NCBI GenBank assembly: GCA_900659855.1
Contig: CAACVI010000012.1
Span: forward strand, 382,532 to 446,531
Direction: 5' to 3'
Origin: Candidatus Desulfarcum epimagneticum
Lineage (GTDB): Bacteria; Desulfobacterota; Desulfobacteria; Desulfobacterales; CR-1
DNA length: 64,000 nucleotides
The translations under genes and the position numbers were made by a program. Below are positions 26,028 through 35,700 of the stretch, in pieces (position 1 is the first letter of the stretch; the number at the start of each line of letters is the position of its first letter). Below the pieces are notes generated by a model. That model was not told where the DNA came from and did not search any database. It saw only the letters and a list, made by a program, of their open reading frames with translations.

Positions 26028-29000
26028 CGATTCTTCTCCGGCTTGGTTTTGATTGAGATTGAGGCAAAATCCGGCTCAAAAGATATTCCGCGCTTTGTTT
26101 CCATGTCAGCCATCTCATGCCTTCAGAAGAAGGCGCAAGGTTTTGCCGCTTTAACTCAAGCCACCGTTTAATGGTTTCAGCCAGTTGAATGGGTTTGGTT
26201 CCGCTGAAATAATACGCATGATGATGGGCGACTTCCCTGAATACGGGTATATCACGGGCGATAATATGTAATTTATGCCGGGCCGCTTCGATTAGCGGCA
26301 AGCCAAAACCCTCTCCCTCTGAGGCGGCAATCAAACATGTCGAAACAGTATAAATTTCTTCCAGATACTCATCGCTGATTCCGTTCAGCCAAAACAGACG
26401 TTTTCCAAGCTTGGGATGATTTCTCAATCGATTTACTATGGCGGGAATGGAGCGCCTCATGCCATCCGGCAATCCCTTCCATCCCTCTTTTCCCACAATC
26501 ACCAGATTCACCTTGAGTCCCTCGCCCCAAAGTTTGTCAAACGCGTCAAGCGTCTGCATGTGACCCTTGCGGGGCTCAATGGTTCCCACCATAAGGAAAG
26601 CGGCGCATTTTTGAATCGTATTCAACACAGCGGGCGCGAAATCCGGCATGCCGCAAGAGAAGGATGAATCCCTGATGTCCGCTCCTAAATGAAACCAGGA
26701 CACATTAAATGCGGCCGAATATTCCTCTCCATTTTTTTCAACCCATTCCATCAGTTCGCCGGCCACTGTTTTTGAGATACATATTCCGCCATCGCAGCGG
26801 ATGATGGTTTCTAACCAATTTGAATGCGCTTTATCCGCTCCTTCCGGAAATAAATGAGGCGATAAGACCGGCAGAAGATCAAAAACAAGACAATATATTT
26901 TAACTCCGCCTTGACGCAACTGATCAAAATAAAAGCGAGTATCTTCTGTCCCTTGCGAAAATAAGTCAAGGGCGATCACAATATCCCCGGGTTGGGCATC
27001 TATCGGTTCGTCAGAAGCGATATCTGCGGGACAACCCAGCAGGGTAAAAGTGTAAGATCTGGCATACCGATAATGCCGGCGCCCCCCGGCGGCGGAGAGA
27101 TAAACAGGCTCAACCCGATAACCCTTCGGCGGCGCTTTAATCAACTCAATCAACAAACCGCAGGTGGCACACTCTATCCCCGTTTTTAAATCATTATGAA
27201 AAGTTCTTGAAATGTCAAGAAAAATTCGTCTGTCCAATGATCGCTCAGAAAAATTGAATGAAATCGACTCCGCAAGCATTAAGTATTCAAGATAGTGTGG
27301 TTTGTAATGATCAAAAGCGGCCACCGCTTTGATTAAGGATTCAATGTCTGCCCGGGGATGGCTGTAAAAACGCTCAATAGCGCCAAAATACTGGGCCGCG
27401 CATCCCTGGGGCGAATGGTCTTTCAGTATAACCTGTCTTGCGCAAATGCCCAGTTTGTTTCTGCGGGACCCATCATGCCGAAGAGTTTCCAGGGCTTCAA
27501 TCAACTGCATGTCGCTGAATTTATCAGGCAGCTTCCAAACCGCGTCATCAGGGAGATCCGCCATGGCGCCGTTGGCATTGACAACAGTGGCAAGGCTGTG
27601 ATTCATGCAATCCATGACAGCGCCCGAAGTTTCACCGCGCGAAAACGTCCGAAGCTGCACACCTATATCGGCCGCCGCCAGGTAATGACGAAAGGTCTCT
27701 GTATCCACCCAGCCGGTGATGCGGACTCGTCCGCCGATTTTGCCGCGCTGTATGGCGGTCATCAGTTCACGGCCATATTCGCCCTCATGATTTTGGCCGA
27801 CAAAAATCAATACACAATTCGCGTCTTTTGCCAAATGAGAGGTGAGCCATGCTTTCAGCAAGCGATGGTTCAGTTTCGAGGGGCCAAGCAAGCCGAAACT
27901 GCATACTATGAAATCGTCATCGCCGAGGTTTAAAGCCTGGCGCGCTTTGGCGCGATCATGTCCAAACGCGGGAATCCGCAGATGTGGAATAACCGCCCAA
28001 TTGTCTTCGTCAACTTTAGCGTGCCGGTCTTTTGCCAGATTCAGAGAATATTCATGGTGTGCGACAATGCCTTTCGCTTGTTTCAACACACTAAGGTTAC
28101 AAGGATATTTCCGACAAACGAGGTCATTTGAAGCGGGGTCGCTGAATTTTTCCCGCGCTGCGCCATAGCCATGTGACTCATATAGTCTCTTCACGAAATA
28201 ATTTGGGTCAGACCCATGCGCATCCATGTGCCACACAAGTCCGGAGAGAAAAAAATCGTGCAGCACAACAACGCCCGGTATTTCCTCCAGCAAACTGAAC
28301 ATATGCTGATGGAAATGGGAATTGCCAAAATGGTAGAGCGCCCGATCATAGCGGCTATAATGACATCTAAACCATTCCACGTCAAAAACGGACCAGTCGG
28401 CGTTACTCAAGGAATCGGACACAGAATCTTGATCCACAATGACATCAATATCATAATAACGTGACAGCTCTGGAAGAAGCTCAGCGCTGTAGTCGCTTAT
28501 CCCGCTGCGCTCAGGTGGAAGGGGAGAGATATAAGCCAATTTCGGTCTGCGGGCGGACAAGGATTTCCTGTCCATTGAACGACAACGCCCCGCGTGAATT
28601 TTCTCCAAAACAGAGATCAGCCGCACAGCGCTCCGATCCATAGACTGCGCATGAGAAATTTCCGATGCGGAAATATTAATCACACTGTCTTCCGGAAGGC
28701 CCAAATAACGTATGCCATCTTTACGAACAGATTCTGATATGGCAAAAATGATGTCCGACCTGTGAAGATGGCCAAGTTTATTTTTATACCAGGTTTCAAC
28801 GGCAGAATTTTTCAGATCAATATCGCTGTGAACGAATGGAATAACGTCATGGAGCGCCACAGCTGTCGGCGCGTCAATATCCAACGCTCCAATGCTTGTC
28901 ACGCCATCATCGTTCAATCCCTCGAACAAATTGCTCACAAGGACAATATCCGGCTTGAAATCAGCGATAAAGGCTTCACGTATTAATTCCGCAATCTGTC

Positions 29001-29262
29001 GACGCCAGTTATTTTTGGGTCTAAGACCGCTGACTGGTCCCGGGGCATGCCAGACGCGAATATTCTCTTGCGGCAGCAAGCCGTCAAAACCCACGCGAAT
29101 CCTTTCAACAGTTTCAGGGAACAGGCCGTTGAGGACAAGGATCACTTCGTGTCCTCCGCAGTTTTGCGCAATCGCTTCAGCAAGTAAAAAAGTATGCCGA
29201 CCTGTTTTACAATCTCGAGATCCAGTCGACTGAAATCCTTGCATATCAATAACAAGACGCAT
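26014..29262 (-). CDS. Multi-module family 4 glycosyltransferase (1082 residues)
   Basis: Three GT-B-like modules in one polypeptide. Residues about 1-220 look like an N-terminal acceptor half (MRLVIDMQGFQSTGSRD ... APTAVALHDVIPFVH). Residues about 240-640 form a full GT4 module (LAYISPLPPERSGISDYSA ... FSFGLLG-type start of the donor half, SRGETSGAVMD). Residues about 660-1082 form another GT4 module whose donor half has MVGTIEPRKGH and the E-x7-E motif EGFGLPLIE. This layout resembles WbdA-like enzymes that add several mannose residues with different linkages, which fits the GDP-mannose supply encoded nearby. The first module seems to lack its donor half. It is cytoplasmic or membrane-associated. 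Confidence 0.85.
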   Translation of the reverse strand: MRLVIDMQGFQSTGSRDCKTGRHTFLLAEAIAQNCGGHEVILVLNGLFPETVERIRVGFDGLLPQENIRVWHAPGPVSGLRPKNNWRRQIAELIREAFIADFKPDIVLVSNLFEGLNDDGVTSIGALDIDAPTAVALHDVIPFVHSDIDLKNSAVETWYKNKLGHLHRSDIIFAISESVRKDGIRYLGLPEDSVINISASEISHAQSMDRSAVRLISVLEKIHAGRCRSMDRKSLSARRPKLAYISPLPPERSGISDYSAELLPELSRYYDIDVIVDQDSVSDSLSNADWSVFDVEWFRCHYSRYDRALYHFGNSHFHQHMFSLLEEIPGVVVLHDFFLSGLVWHMDAHGSDPNYFVKRLYESHGYGAAREKFSDPASNDLVCRKYPCNLSVLKQAKGIVAHHEYSLNLAKDRHAKVDEDNWAVIPHLRIPAFGHDRAKARQALNLGDDDFIVCSFGLLGPSKLNHRLLKAWLTSHLAKDANCVLIFVGQNHEGEYGRELMTAIQRGKIGGRVRITGWVDTETFRHYLAAADIGVQLRTFSRGETSGAVMDCMNHSLATVVNANGAMADLPDDAVWKLPDKFSDMQLIEALETLRHDGSRRNKLGICARQVILKDHSPQGCAAQYFGAIERFYSHPRADIESLIKAVAAFDHYKPHYLEYLMLAESISFNFSERSLDRRIFLDISRTFHNDLKTGIECATCGLLIELIKAPPKGYRVEPVYLSAAGGRRHYRYARSYTFTLLGCPADIASDEPIDAQPGDIVIALDLFSQGTEDTRFYFDQLRQGGVKIYCLVFDLLPVLSPHLFPEGADKAHSNWLETIIRCDGGICISKTVAGELMEWVEKNGEEYSAAFNVSWFHLGADIRDSSFSCGMPDFAPAVLNTIQKCAAFLMVGTIEPRKGHMQTLDAFDKLWGEGLKVNLVIVGKEGWKGLPDGMRRSIPAIVNRLRNHPKLGKRLFWLNGISDEYLEEIYTVSTCLIAASEGEGFGLPLIEAARHKLHIIARDIPVFREVAHHHAYYFSGTKPIQLAETIKRWLELKRQNLAPSSEGMRWLTWKQSAEYLLSRILPQSQSKPSRRRIDEIN

Positions 29263-29317
29263 GGGTGTCCGCTTTAAATCAATTTAGGCGACTTCTCAAA
29301 AAGCTCGGGGAACGGTA

Positions 29318-30202
29318 TTATTTTCCTGCCTCTTCAAGCAACAGATTGATCCGCCTGCGCTGATCCGTGATGGCGCGCTTATGCTCCCTGATCTGGCGAA
29401 TGAGATCATTGATTTCGTTTGTCACGGCATTTAAATCTTCTTCCCCAATCTTGGATTCCACAATATGGCTCAATTCAATGACAGCTTGAATGTCAACTTT
29501 AGATTCCAGAATAGACGCTAAAACAGACACATGATTTCCCAGGGCGTATAGTTGGCGACAAATCTCCATATCGCTTTGGCGAAGCTCATTTCTGTGGATG
29601 AACATTGAATTTTCAATTTTTTGAAAATTTTTCACTATGACCGGCAGATTAATGATCTGTGCCATTACCCTGAAAATATAACCCAAAACCGGAATTCTGA
29701 AAGCGGTCTGAGCCGCAAATGGAAATAAAATCCCTGAGAGAGACACTTTTCTTTGTCTCCCTTCGGGTGAAAATCTCAGACGCCCAAGAATCTCAATTTT
29801 TGTCAGTTCCCCCGCTCTCATCCTTGAAAGAAAAAAATGCGCTTCATGGTCATTCGGTTTCCTGCTCAAAATGGCGCGATGCGCATTGATGATAAACTCT
29901 TGATCATGGAAATTGAGTAATTCACTGGCGTGGTATTTTCTTTTTTTCTTAAATTCAGCATCAGGCATAAAATTGGGAGACGCCATATTCGGGTCTTCGG
30001 AAAATATTTCTCTCATAAAATTTTTATCGAATTCAGCGGGAAACTTATGAAAATCAGCTTGCGAAAAGTCGGCATGGCCATGTCCGTCCGCATCGGCATA
30101 TTTTTTTTCTTCAGGAACCGCGGCTTTGCGTTTGGCCACTTCTTCGCGTATGCGCTTCATGATTTCATTCGCATCTATTTTCAACCTGTTGATTTCAAAC
30201 AT
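29318..30202 (-). CDS. DUF4214-containing protein with C-terminal coiled coil
   Basis: A 294-residue protein without catalytic motifs. Residues about 95-145 (LNFHDQEFIINAHRAILSR ... FLSRMRAGELTKIEILGRL) match the DUF4214 pattern found in proteins of glycan loci, often fused to methyltransferases or transferases. A hydrophobic segment (about 155-185) follows, and the last 70 residues are a charged coiled coil. It may be a scaffold or chain-length partner of the large transferase encoded 55 bases downstream. A 158-bp fold-back element sits 18 bases upstream of its start. Confidence 0.65.
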   Translation of the reverse strand: MFEINRLKIDANEIMKRIREEVAKRKAAVPEEKKYADADGHGHADFSQADFHKFPAEFDKNFMREIFSEDPNMASPNFMPDAEFKKKRKYHASELLNFHDQEFIINAHRAILSRKPNDHEAHFFLSRMRAGELTKIEILGRLRFSPEGRQRKVSLSGILFPFAAQTAFRIPVLGYIFRVMAQIINLPVIVKNFQKIENSMFIHRNELRQSDMEICRQLYALGNHVSVLASILESKVDIQAVIELSHIVESKIGEEDLNAVTNEINDLIRQIREHKRAITDQRRRINLLLEEAGK

Positions 30203-30220
30203 AACGCGCTCTTATTCTTA

Positions 30221-30378
30221 GGGTTCGCTCAAAAATTAGTTTACAATTTTTGGGAGTTAAGTCGCCTGCCTGACAAGGCGTGAACACTTGAGGCATATCG
30301 GGATATGCCGAGTTTTCATAACGCAGTCAGGCAGGATGAATTGGCTTCCAAAATGTAAAGCTATTTTTGAGCGAGCCC
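30221..30378. repeat. 158-bp fold-back (MITE-like) element, copy B
   Basis: The ends GGGTTCGCTCAAAAATTAG and CTATTTTTGAGCGAGCCC form near-perfect terminal inverted repeats. TTA flanks both sides (30218-30220 and 30379-30381) as a target duplication. Inside are the palindrome GGCATATCGGGATATGCC and complementary arms (CTGCCTGAC/GTCAGGCAG), so the whole element can fold into one long hairpin. It is the best-preserved copy. Inverted copy A is at 11765-11922 and a deleted copy at 46055-46091. It has no coding capacity. Confidence 0.85.
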
Positions 30379-30414
30379 TTAGATTCCATCGCCTGAAAAC
30401 TTTAAATACGGATA

Positions 30415-31557
30415 TTATTTATTTTTCGCCACTTTTTTAAAAACATCCAACGTTTCGGCAGCGCTTTTTTCCCATGAGAAACGTTTCGCCTGATTCAAAC
30501 CCAGGCGCGCCAGATTCCGGCGGAGCCGGGTGTCGTGAGAGACCTGCTCAATCGCTTGAGCCAAATCTTCGCTGTCAAAGGGATCAATGAGGATGGCGGC
30601 GTCTCCCGCCACTTCCGGCATGCTCGATCTGTTGGAACAGATGACCGGGCATCCGCAGGACATGGCCTCGACGATCGGCAGACCAAACCCCTCGTAGATG
30701 CTTGGGTAAATCAAAGCGACGGCGCCGTTGTAGAGAGCGACCAGGTCATGGTCGGGGATATGGCCGAGCACATACACCGGGTTCGTCTTTTTCATCATTT
30801 CCGCTTTTTTGATCCATTCCTTATCTCCCCATGCATGCCACCCGGCGAGAACGACTGGAATATCGGTTTTGGCCGCGCGCAGGGCGTCCATTAAAAGATC
30901 AATGTTTTTCCGAGGCTCCAGAGAACTTACAAACAGCAGATATGATTCAGGAAGTCCATAGTTATCCCTGACCTTTTTTACTTTTTCAGCTGAAACCGGA
31001 CCGAACACAGGGTCAGCCGCAAGATGAACAAAGCTGACCATTTCAGGGGGAACGTTGAGTTCATTGATGATTTCCTGACGTATGTATTCGGAAATCGTCA
31101 AAATATGATTGGCATACTTGAAACGCCGTTTGAGAAAATACTCAAAGAACAAGACCCTTTCACGGGGATGCGTCTCTTTGTATCGGCGCATGGAAAGATC
31201 ACACATGGTATAAAGGGTGGGCGAAGAGGTCATTTTTGACGGTGTGAAGCCGGTCTCATGATAAATATCAAAAAATGTGTTCCGACAGATTTCTCTTAAT
31301 TTTCTTTCTTGCCTCAACAGGTGAAGAGAGCGGAGGCCAAAGACAATCGGATCGGCCAATTTCCATACAGTGGCGGTCATTTTCTCCCATCTGGCAAAAT
31401 CGGCAAGCGGGGGCATGGCGCCCAGGACTTCATTGCCCCACATATAAAAAATACGCCCCTGATCCAGGTCGGACAACGCGGCGTACAGATTGCGCAGGTA
31501 TCTCGATATGCCGGTCAGAATGCCGGCCATGGGATTTGCGTTAACCAGTATTTTCAC
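30415..31557 (-). CDS. Family 4 glycosyltransferase
   Basis: A 380-residue GT-B retaining transferase (GT4, PimA/WbaZ-like). It has the N-terminal MKILVNANPMAGILTGISRYLRN-type acceptor domain, then LFVSSLEPRKNIDLLMDAL and the donor-site E-x7-E in EGFGLPIVE. Such enzymes commonly add mannose from GDP-mannose. Translation starts at GTG 31557 with AGAGG six bases upstream. The gene follows manC by ten bases, so substrate production and use are in one transcript. Confidence 0.92.
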   Translation of the reverse strand: MKILVNANPMAGILTGISRYLRNLYAALSDLDQGRIFYMWGNEVLGAMPPLADFARWEKMTATVWKLADPIVFGLRSLHLLRQERKLREICRNTFFDIYHETGFTPSKMTSSPTLYTMCDLSMRRYKETHPRERVLFFEYFLKRRFKYANHILTISEYIRQEIINELNVPPEMVSFVHLAADPVFGPVSAEKVKKVRDNYGLPESYLLFVSSLEPRKNIDLLMDALRAAKTDIPVVLAGWHAWGDKEWIKKAEMMKKTNPVYVLGHIPDHDLVALYNGAVALIYPSIYEGFGLPIVEAMSCGCPVICSNRSSMPEVAGDAAILIDPFDSEDLAQAIEQVSHDTRLRRNLARLGLNQAKRFSWEKSAAETLDVFKKVAKNK

Positions 31558-31567
31558 AATTGACCTC

Positions 31568-32719
31568 TCAGGACATTTTTTTTGTCAAAGCAGGGCCATC
31601 CTCCCCGGAATGGTATTCTGGGACATGGCGGCGGCATTCCGCCCGTCCCTCTTTTTTTAAATCTTCCACCACGGACTTCACCTCCCGGCTGTTTTTCAGA
31701 TCAGAGACAAAAATCGAATCCGGGGTCTCCACAATGACCATGTCCGTCAGATGATTGGCCACCACCAGGCGCTTGTGCCCCATGATCAGGCATCCCCTGG
31801 CGTTCCGGGCCACCACGTCTCCGGAGATGACGTTTTGGTTTTCGTCCTTGGGCAAAAAATCATAAAGGGACTTCCATGTCCCGATGTCGCTCCAGCCGAA
31901 ATCCGCAGGCAGCGCCACGCCCCTTCGGGTTTTTTCCATGATGGCGTGGTCGATGGAGATGTCGGGCAGGCGCCGGTAGTCCTCCAGGGGGATTTCCCCG
32001 CCCTTGGAGAGCATGGCGCGCATGTCCCTGACAAGCCCGGGGAGGTGGGTATTCATCTCTTCGATGAGAACAGAGGCTTTGAAGGCGAACATGCCGCTGT
32101 TCCAGAAAAAATTTCCAGCCTCGATATATGCCTCGGCGGTTTCCCGGGGGGGCTTTTCCACGAAACGCTTAATGGAAAGGGCGCCGTCTAAAACCTTTTC
32201 ACCTCCCTCAATGTAGCCGTAGCCGGTTTCCGGGTAATGGGGGCGGATCCCGAAGGTCACCATGTGGCCCTGGGAGGCCAGCCGGATGGCGGCCTGAAGC
32301 TTTTGGTTGAAGCGCGCCTCGTCTTTGATCACATGGTCCGCCGGAAACACGCAGCAGATGGCGTCCTTTTCCTCGGACAGGATGTGAAGCGCTCCCAAAA
32401 GAATGGCCGGGGCGGTGTTCCGGCCGCAGGGCTCCACATAGATTTTTCCCTCGGGCGAAATCCCGGCCTCCTCCATGTGGCGCGAAATGTCATGGCAGTG
32501 CTCGGCGCCGCAGACCACCTTGATCCTGGAAAAATCAATGGCCGGCGCCACGCGTTTGATGACGCTTTGAATCATGGAGTCCCTGCCGGCGAACCGGGCC
32601 AGCTGTTTGGGATAACGCTGCCTGGAAACCGGCCAGAGCCGGGAGCCGGACCCGCCGGCCAGCAGTATGGCGTAGGATTTTGTTTCCTGAGCATCCATTT
32701 CGGACAACGGCTCAGCCAT
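31568..32719 (-). CDS. manC: Mannose-1-phosphate guanylyltransferase
   Basis: Makes GDP-mannose from mannose-1-phosphate and GTP. The 383-residue protein has the nucleotidyltransferase signature LLAGGSGSRLWPVSRQRYPKQ, VFPADHVI, GYGYIE and FVEKPP. It lacks the phosphomannose isomerase domain of bifunctional AlgA/ManC proteins, so isomerase activity must be elsewhere. It supplies gmd (7375-8367) and the GT4 enzymes. The start lies inside the last codons of dnaE, an 8-base overlap, so it is read from the dnaE transcript. Confidence 0.93.
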   Translation of the reverse strand: MAEPLSEMDAQETKSYAILLAGGSGSRLWPVSRQRYPKQLARFAGRDSMIQSVIKRVAPAIDFSRIKVVCGAEHCHDISRHMEEAGISPEGKIYVEPCGRNTAPAILLGALHILSEEKDAICCVFPADHVIKDEARFNQKLQAAIRLASQGHMVTFGIRPHYPETGYGYIEGGEKVLDGALSIKRFVEKPPRETAEAYIEAGNFFWNSGMFAFKASVLIEEMNTHLPGLVRDMRAMLSKGGEIPLEDYRRLPDISIDHAIMEKTRRGVALPADFGWSDIGTWKSLYDFLPKDENQNVISGDVVARNARGCLIMGHKRLVVANHLTDMVIVETPDSIFVSDLKNSREVKSVVEDLKKEGRAECRRHVPEYHSGEDGPALTKKMS

Positions 32720-35700
32720 CTTCCCTCCCCATCTCCCGGGCCACGGAACTCACTGCGTTTGGCCCCAGGAGCGCTTTGGCCTGCCGGGAAAAAACCGGCC
32801 CCGGGTCCAGGCAAAAGCTCTCAGGAAACGCCAGGACCACCTCATATTTTCCCGGGCTGTTGAGATGCAGGTATCCCCGGCAGGTCCCGGGATGGTTTCG
32901 AATGAGATCCCGAAGCCGGGAAAGATCGTTTTCCCGGACCTGGTCAATATTCATGGTGAAATGCACGCCGGCCGTCCAGACCGACTCGGCCTCGTCCATC
33001 AACACAATCGAATCCGCCAGTATCTTGGTGGATTTTTCCTCCTTTTGGGTGGTTCCCCGGACAAAAACCGCCGCGTCTTCTTCCAGAAACTCGTGGACCT
33101 TCGCGTACAGCTTTGAAAACACCACCGCCTCCGCCGATCCGTTGAGGTCTTCAATGGAGACAAAGCCCATGGGGTCTCCTTTTTTGGTGCGGATGTGTTT
33201 CACGCTCCGGATGATCCCGCCCATGGACACCTTTTTCCCGCTTTCTTTCTCCCGGATGGAAAGGGAGTCCACGTTGGCGAACTTGTCCATAAGCGCCCGC
33301 CGGCGGTTCAAAGGATGCCCGGTGATGTAAAAGCCCAGGGCCTCCTTTTCAAAGGACAGGAGGCTTTTTTCATCCCATTCCTCAAGCTCAGGCATCTTCG
33401 GGGCGTTGATGTCCGGGTCGCCGCCGATCTCAAACAGGGTCATCTGGGGGTCGTTTTTTTCTTTTTGAACCCGCTGGCCATGGTCCGCCGCGTCGTCCAG
33501 GACCGCCATGAGGCCGGCCCGCGTGGCGCCGGTGGAATCAAAGGCCCCGCATTTGATGAGGCTTTCCATGACCCGTTTGTTGACCTTTCCCAAGTCCACA
33601 CTCTCGCAGAAATCAAAAAGAGACGAGAAATTCCCCTCTTCCCGGGCCTTGAGAATCAGGTCCACGGCGTTCTCCCCCACATTCTTCACGGCCAGAAGGC
33701 CGAATCGGATTTTTGAATCCGCCACCCTGAAACGTTTGCCGCTTTCGTTGATGTCCGGCGGCAGAACGGGGATGTCATGGTCCCGGCATTCGGCGATGAA
33801 TTTGACCACCCCGTCGGTGGAATGCATCTCGCTGGTGAGCAGCGCGGCCATGAATTCCAGCGGGAAATGGGCCTTCAGATAGGCGGTCTGGTAGGAGATC
33901 AGGGCGTAAGCGGCGCTGTGGGATTTGTTGAAACCGTATCCCCCGAATTTTTCAATGAGATCGAAAATGCTTCGGGCGGCGTCTTCGGAAATTCCCTTTT
34001 TTCCGGCCCCGGACACAAAGCGATGGCGGTGGGAGGCCATGATTTCGGGAATTTTCTTTCCCATGGCCTTCCTGAGATCGTCGGCTTCGGACATGGTGTA
34101 ATCCGCCAGCTCGCCGGCGATTTTCATCACCTGCTCCTGGTACACGATGACGCCGTAGGTTTCTTTGAGAATGGGCTCAAGCTCGGGAACCAGGTACAGG
34201 GCTTTTTTCTCCCCGTGCTTGCATTTCACGAAATCGTTCACCATGCCGCTTTCAAGAGGTCCCGGGCGATACAGGGCCACCAGGGCCACGATGTCGTCAA
34301 AGCGCTCGGGCCGCAGGCGGGTGAGAAGGTCCTTCATTCCCGAGCTTTCAAGCTGGAACACCCCGGTGGTGTCCCCGGACTCCAGGAGGCGATAGGTTTT
34401 CCCGTCCTCCATGGGCAGATGATCCAAATCAGGCGGCTCGCCGCCCTGCTCCCGGATGAGATTGATGGCGTTTTGAATGACGGTGAGGTTGCGAAGGCCC
34501 AAAAAATCAAATTTGACCAGCCCGATCTTTTCCACATGCTTCATGTCGAACTGGGTCACGATCTCGCCCTTTTTGCCTTTGTACAGGGGGAGATACTCCA
34601 CCAGCCGCTTGTCGGATATCACCACGCCCGCGGCGTGGGTGGAGGCGTGCCGGGGAAGGCCCTCCAGGGTGGCGCAGATTTTCAGCAGATCTTTCACGGC
34701 CGGATTTTTCCTGGAAACCTCTTTGAGCCGGGGCTCCTTTTTCAACGCCCCGTCCAGGGTGATGCCCAGATCGTCGGGAACCATCTTGGCGATGGCGTCC
34801 ACCTCCCCCAGGGGCATGCCCAGCGCCCGGCCCACATCCCGGATCACGGCCCGGGTTTTGAGCTTTCCGAAGGTGATGATCTGGGCCACCCGGGCGTCCT
34901 CCACGTCCTGGGACTCGCCGCTGTAGCGCTCCACGACATACCGGAAAACCTCCTCCCGGCCCTCGATGCAGAAATCCACGTCAATATCCGGCATACTTTT
35001 CCGGGCCGGGTTGAGAAAACGCTCGAAAATAAGGCCGTGCTTGATGGGGTCCAGGTCGGTGATCCCCAGGGAATAGGCCACCAGGCTCCCCGCGGCGGAG
35101 CCACGGCCGGGGCCCACGGGGATATTTTTTTTCCGGCTGTGGGAGATGAAATCCGCCACAATGAGGAAATAGCCCGGAAATCCCATGTCTTTAATGAGAT
35201 CAATTTCCTTTGAAAGGCGTCGGCGGTAAGCTTCCTCGTCAATGTCCGGGTCTGTTTTCCTGATTTTGGAAAGCGTCTTTTCAAAGCCTTCCCGGGCCTT
35301 TTTTTCAAAAAGCTCATCCACCTTTTTGCCGGTCCCGTCCTCAAACCGGGGAAAATGGTATTTTCCGGAATCAAAGTGGACTTCGCAGCGCCCGGCGATC
35401 TCCACGGAGTTTTCCAGCGCCTGGGGAAAATCGGCGAAGGAGTTTTGCATCTCTTCTTTGGATTTTAAATAAAGCTGGTCGGTGCCGAATTTGAGGCGTT
35501 TTCGGTCGTCAACGGTCTTGCCGGTCTGGATGCACAAAAGCACATCATGGGCGCGGACATCCTCCCGGTCCAGGTAATGGCAGTCATTGCTGGCCACAAG
35601 AGGCACGGACAGCCTTTGGCTCATGTCGCAAAGGGCCTGGTTCACCGTTTCCTGGACATCGATGCCGTTGTTCTGAATCTCGAGAAAGAAGTTGTCTTCC

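Noticed and set aside
33777-35213. 478-codon open frame on the + strand opposite dnaE
   Set aside because: Long but entirely antisense to the conserved polymerase core; low-complexity His/Gly-rich product with no family resemblance.
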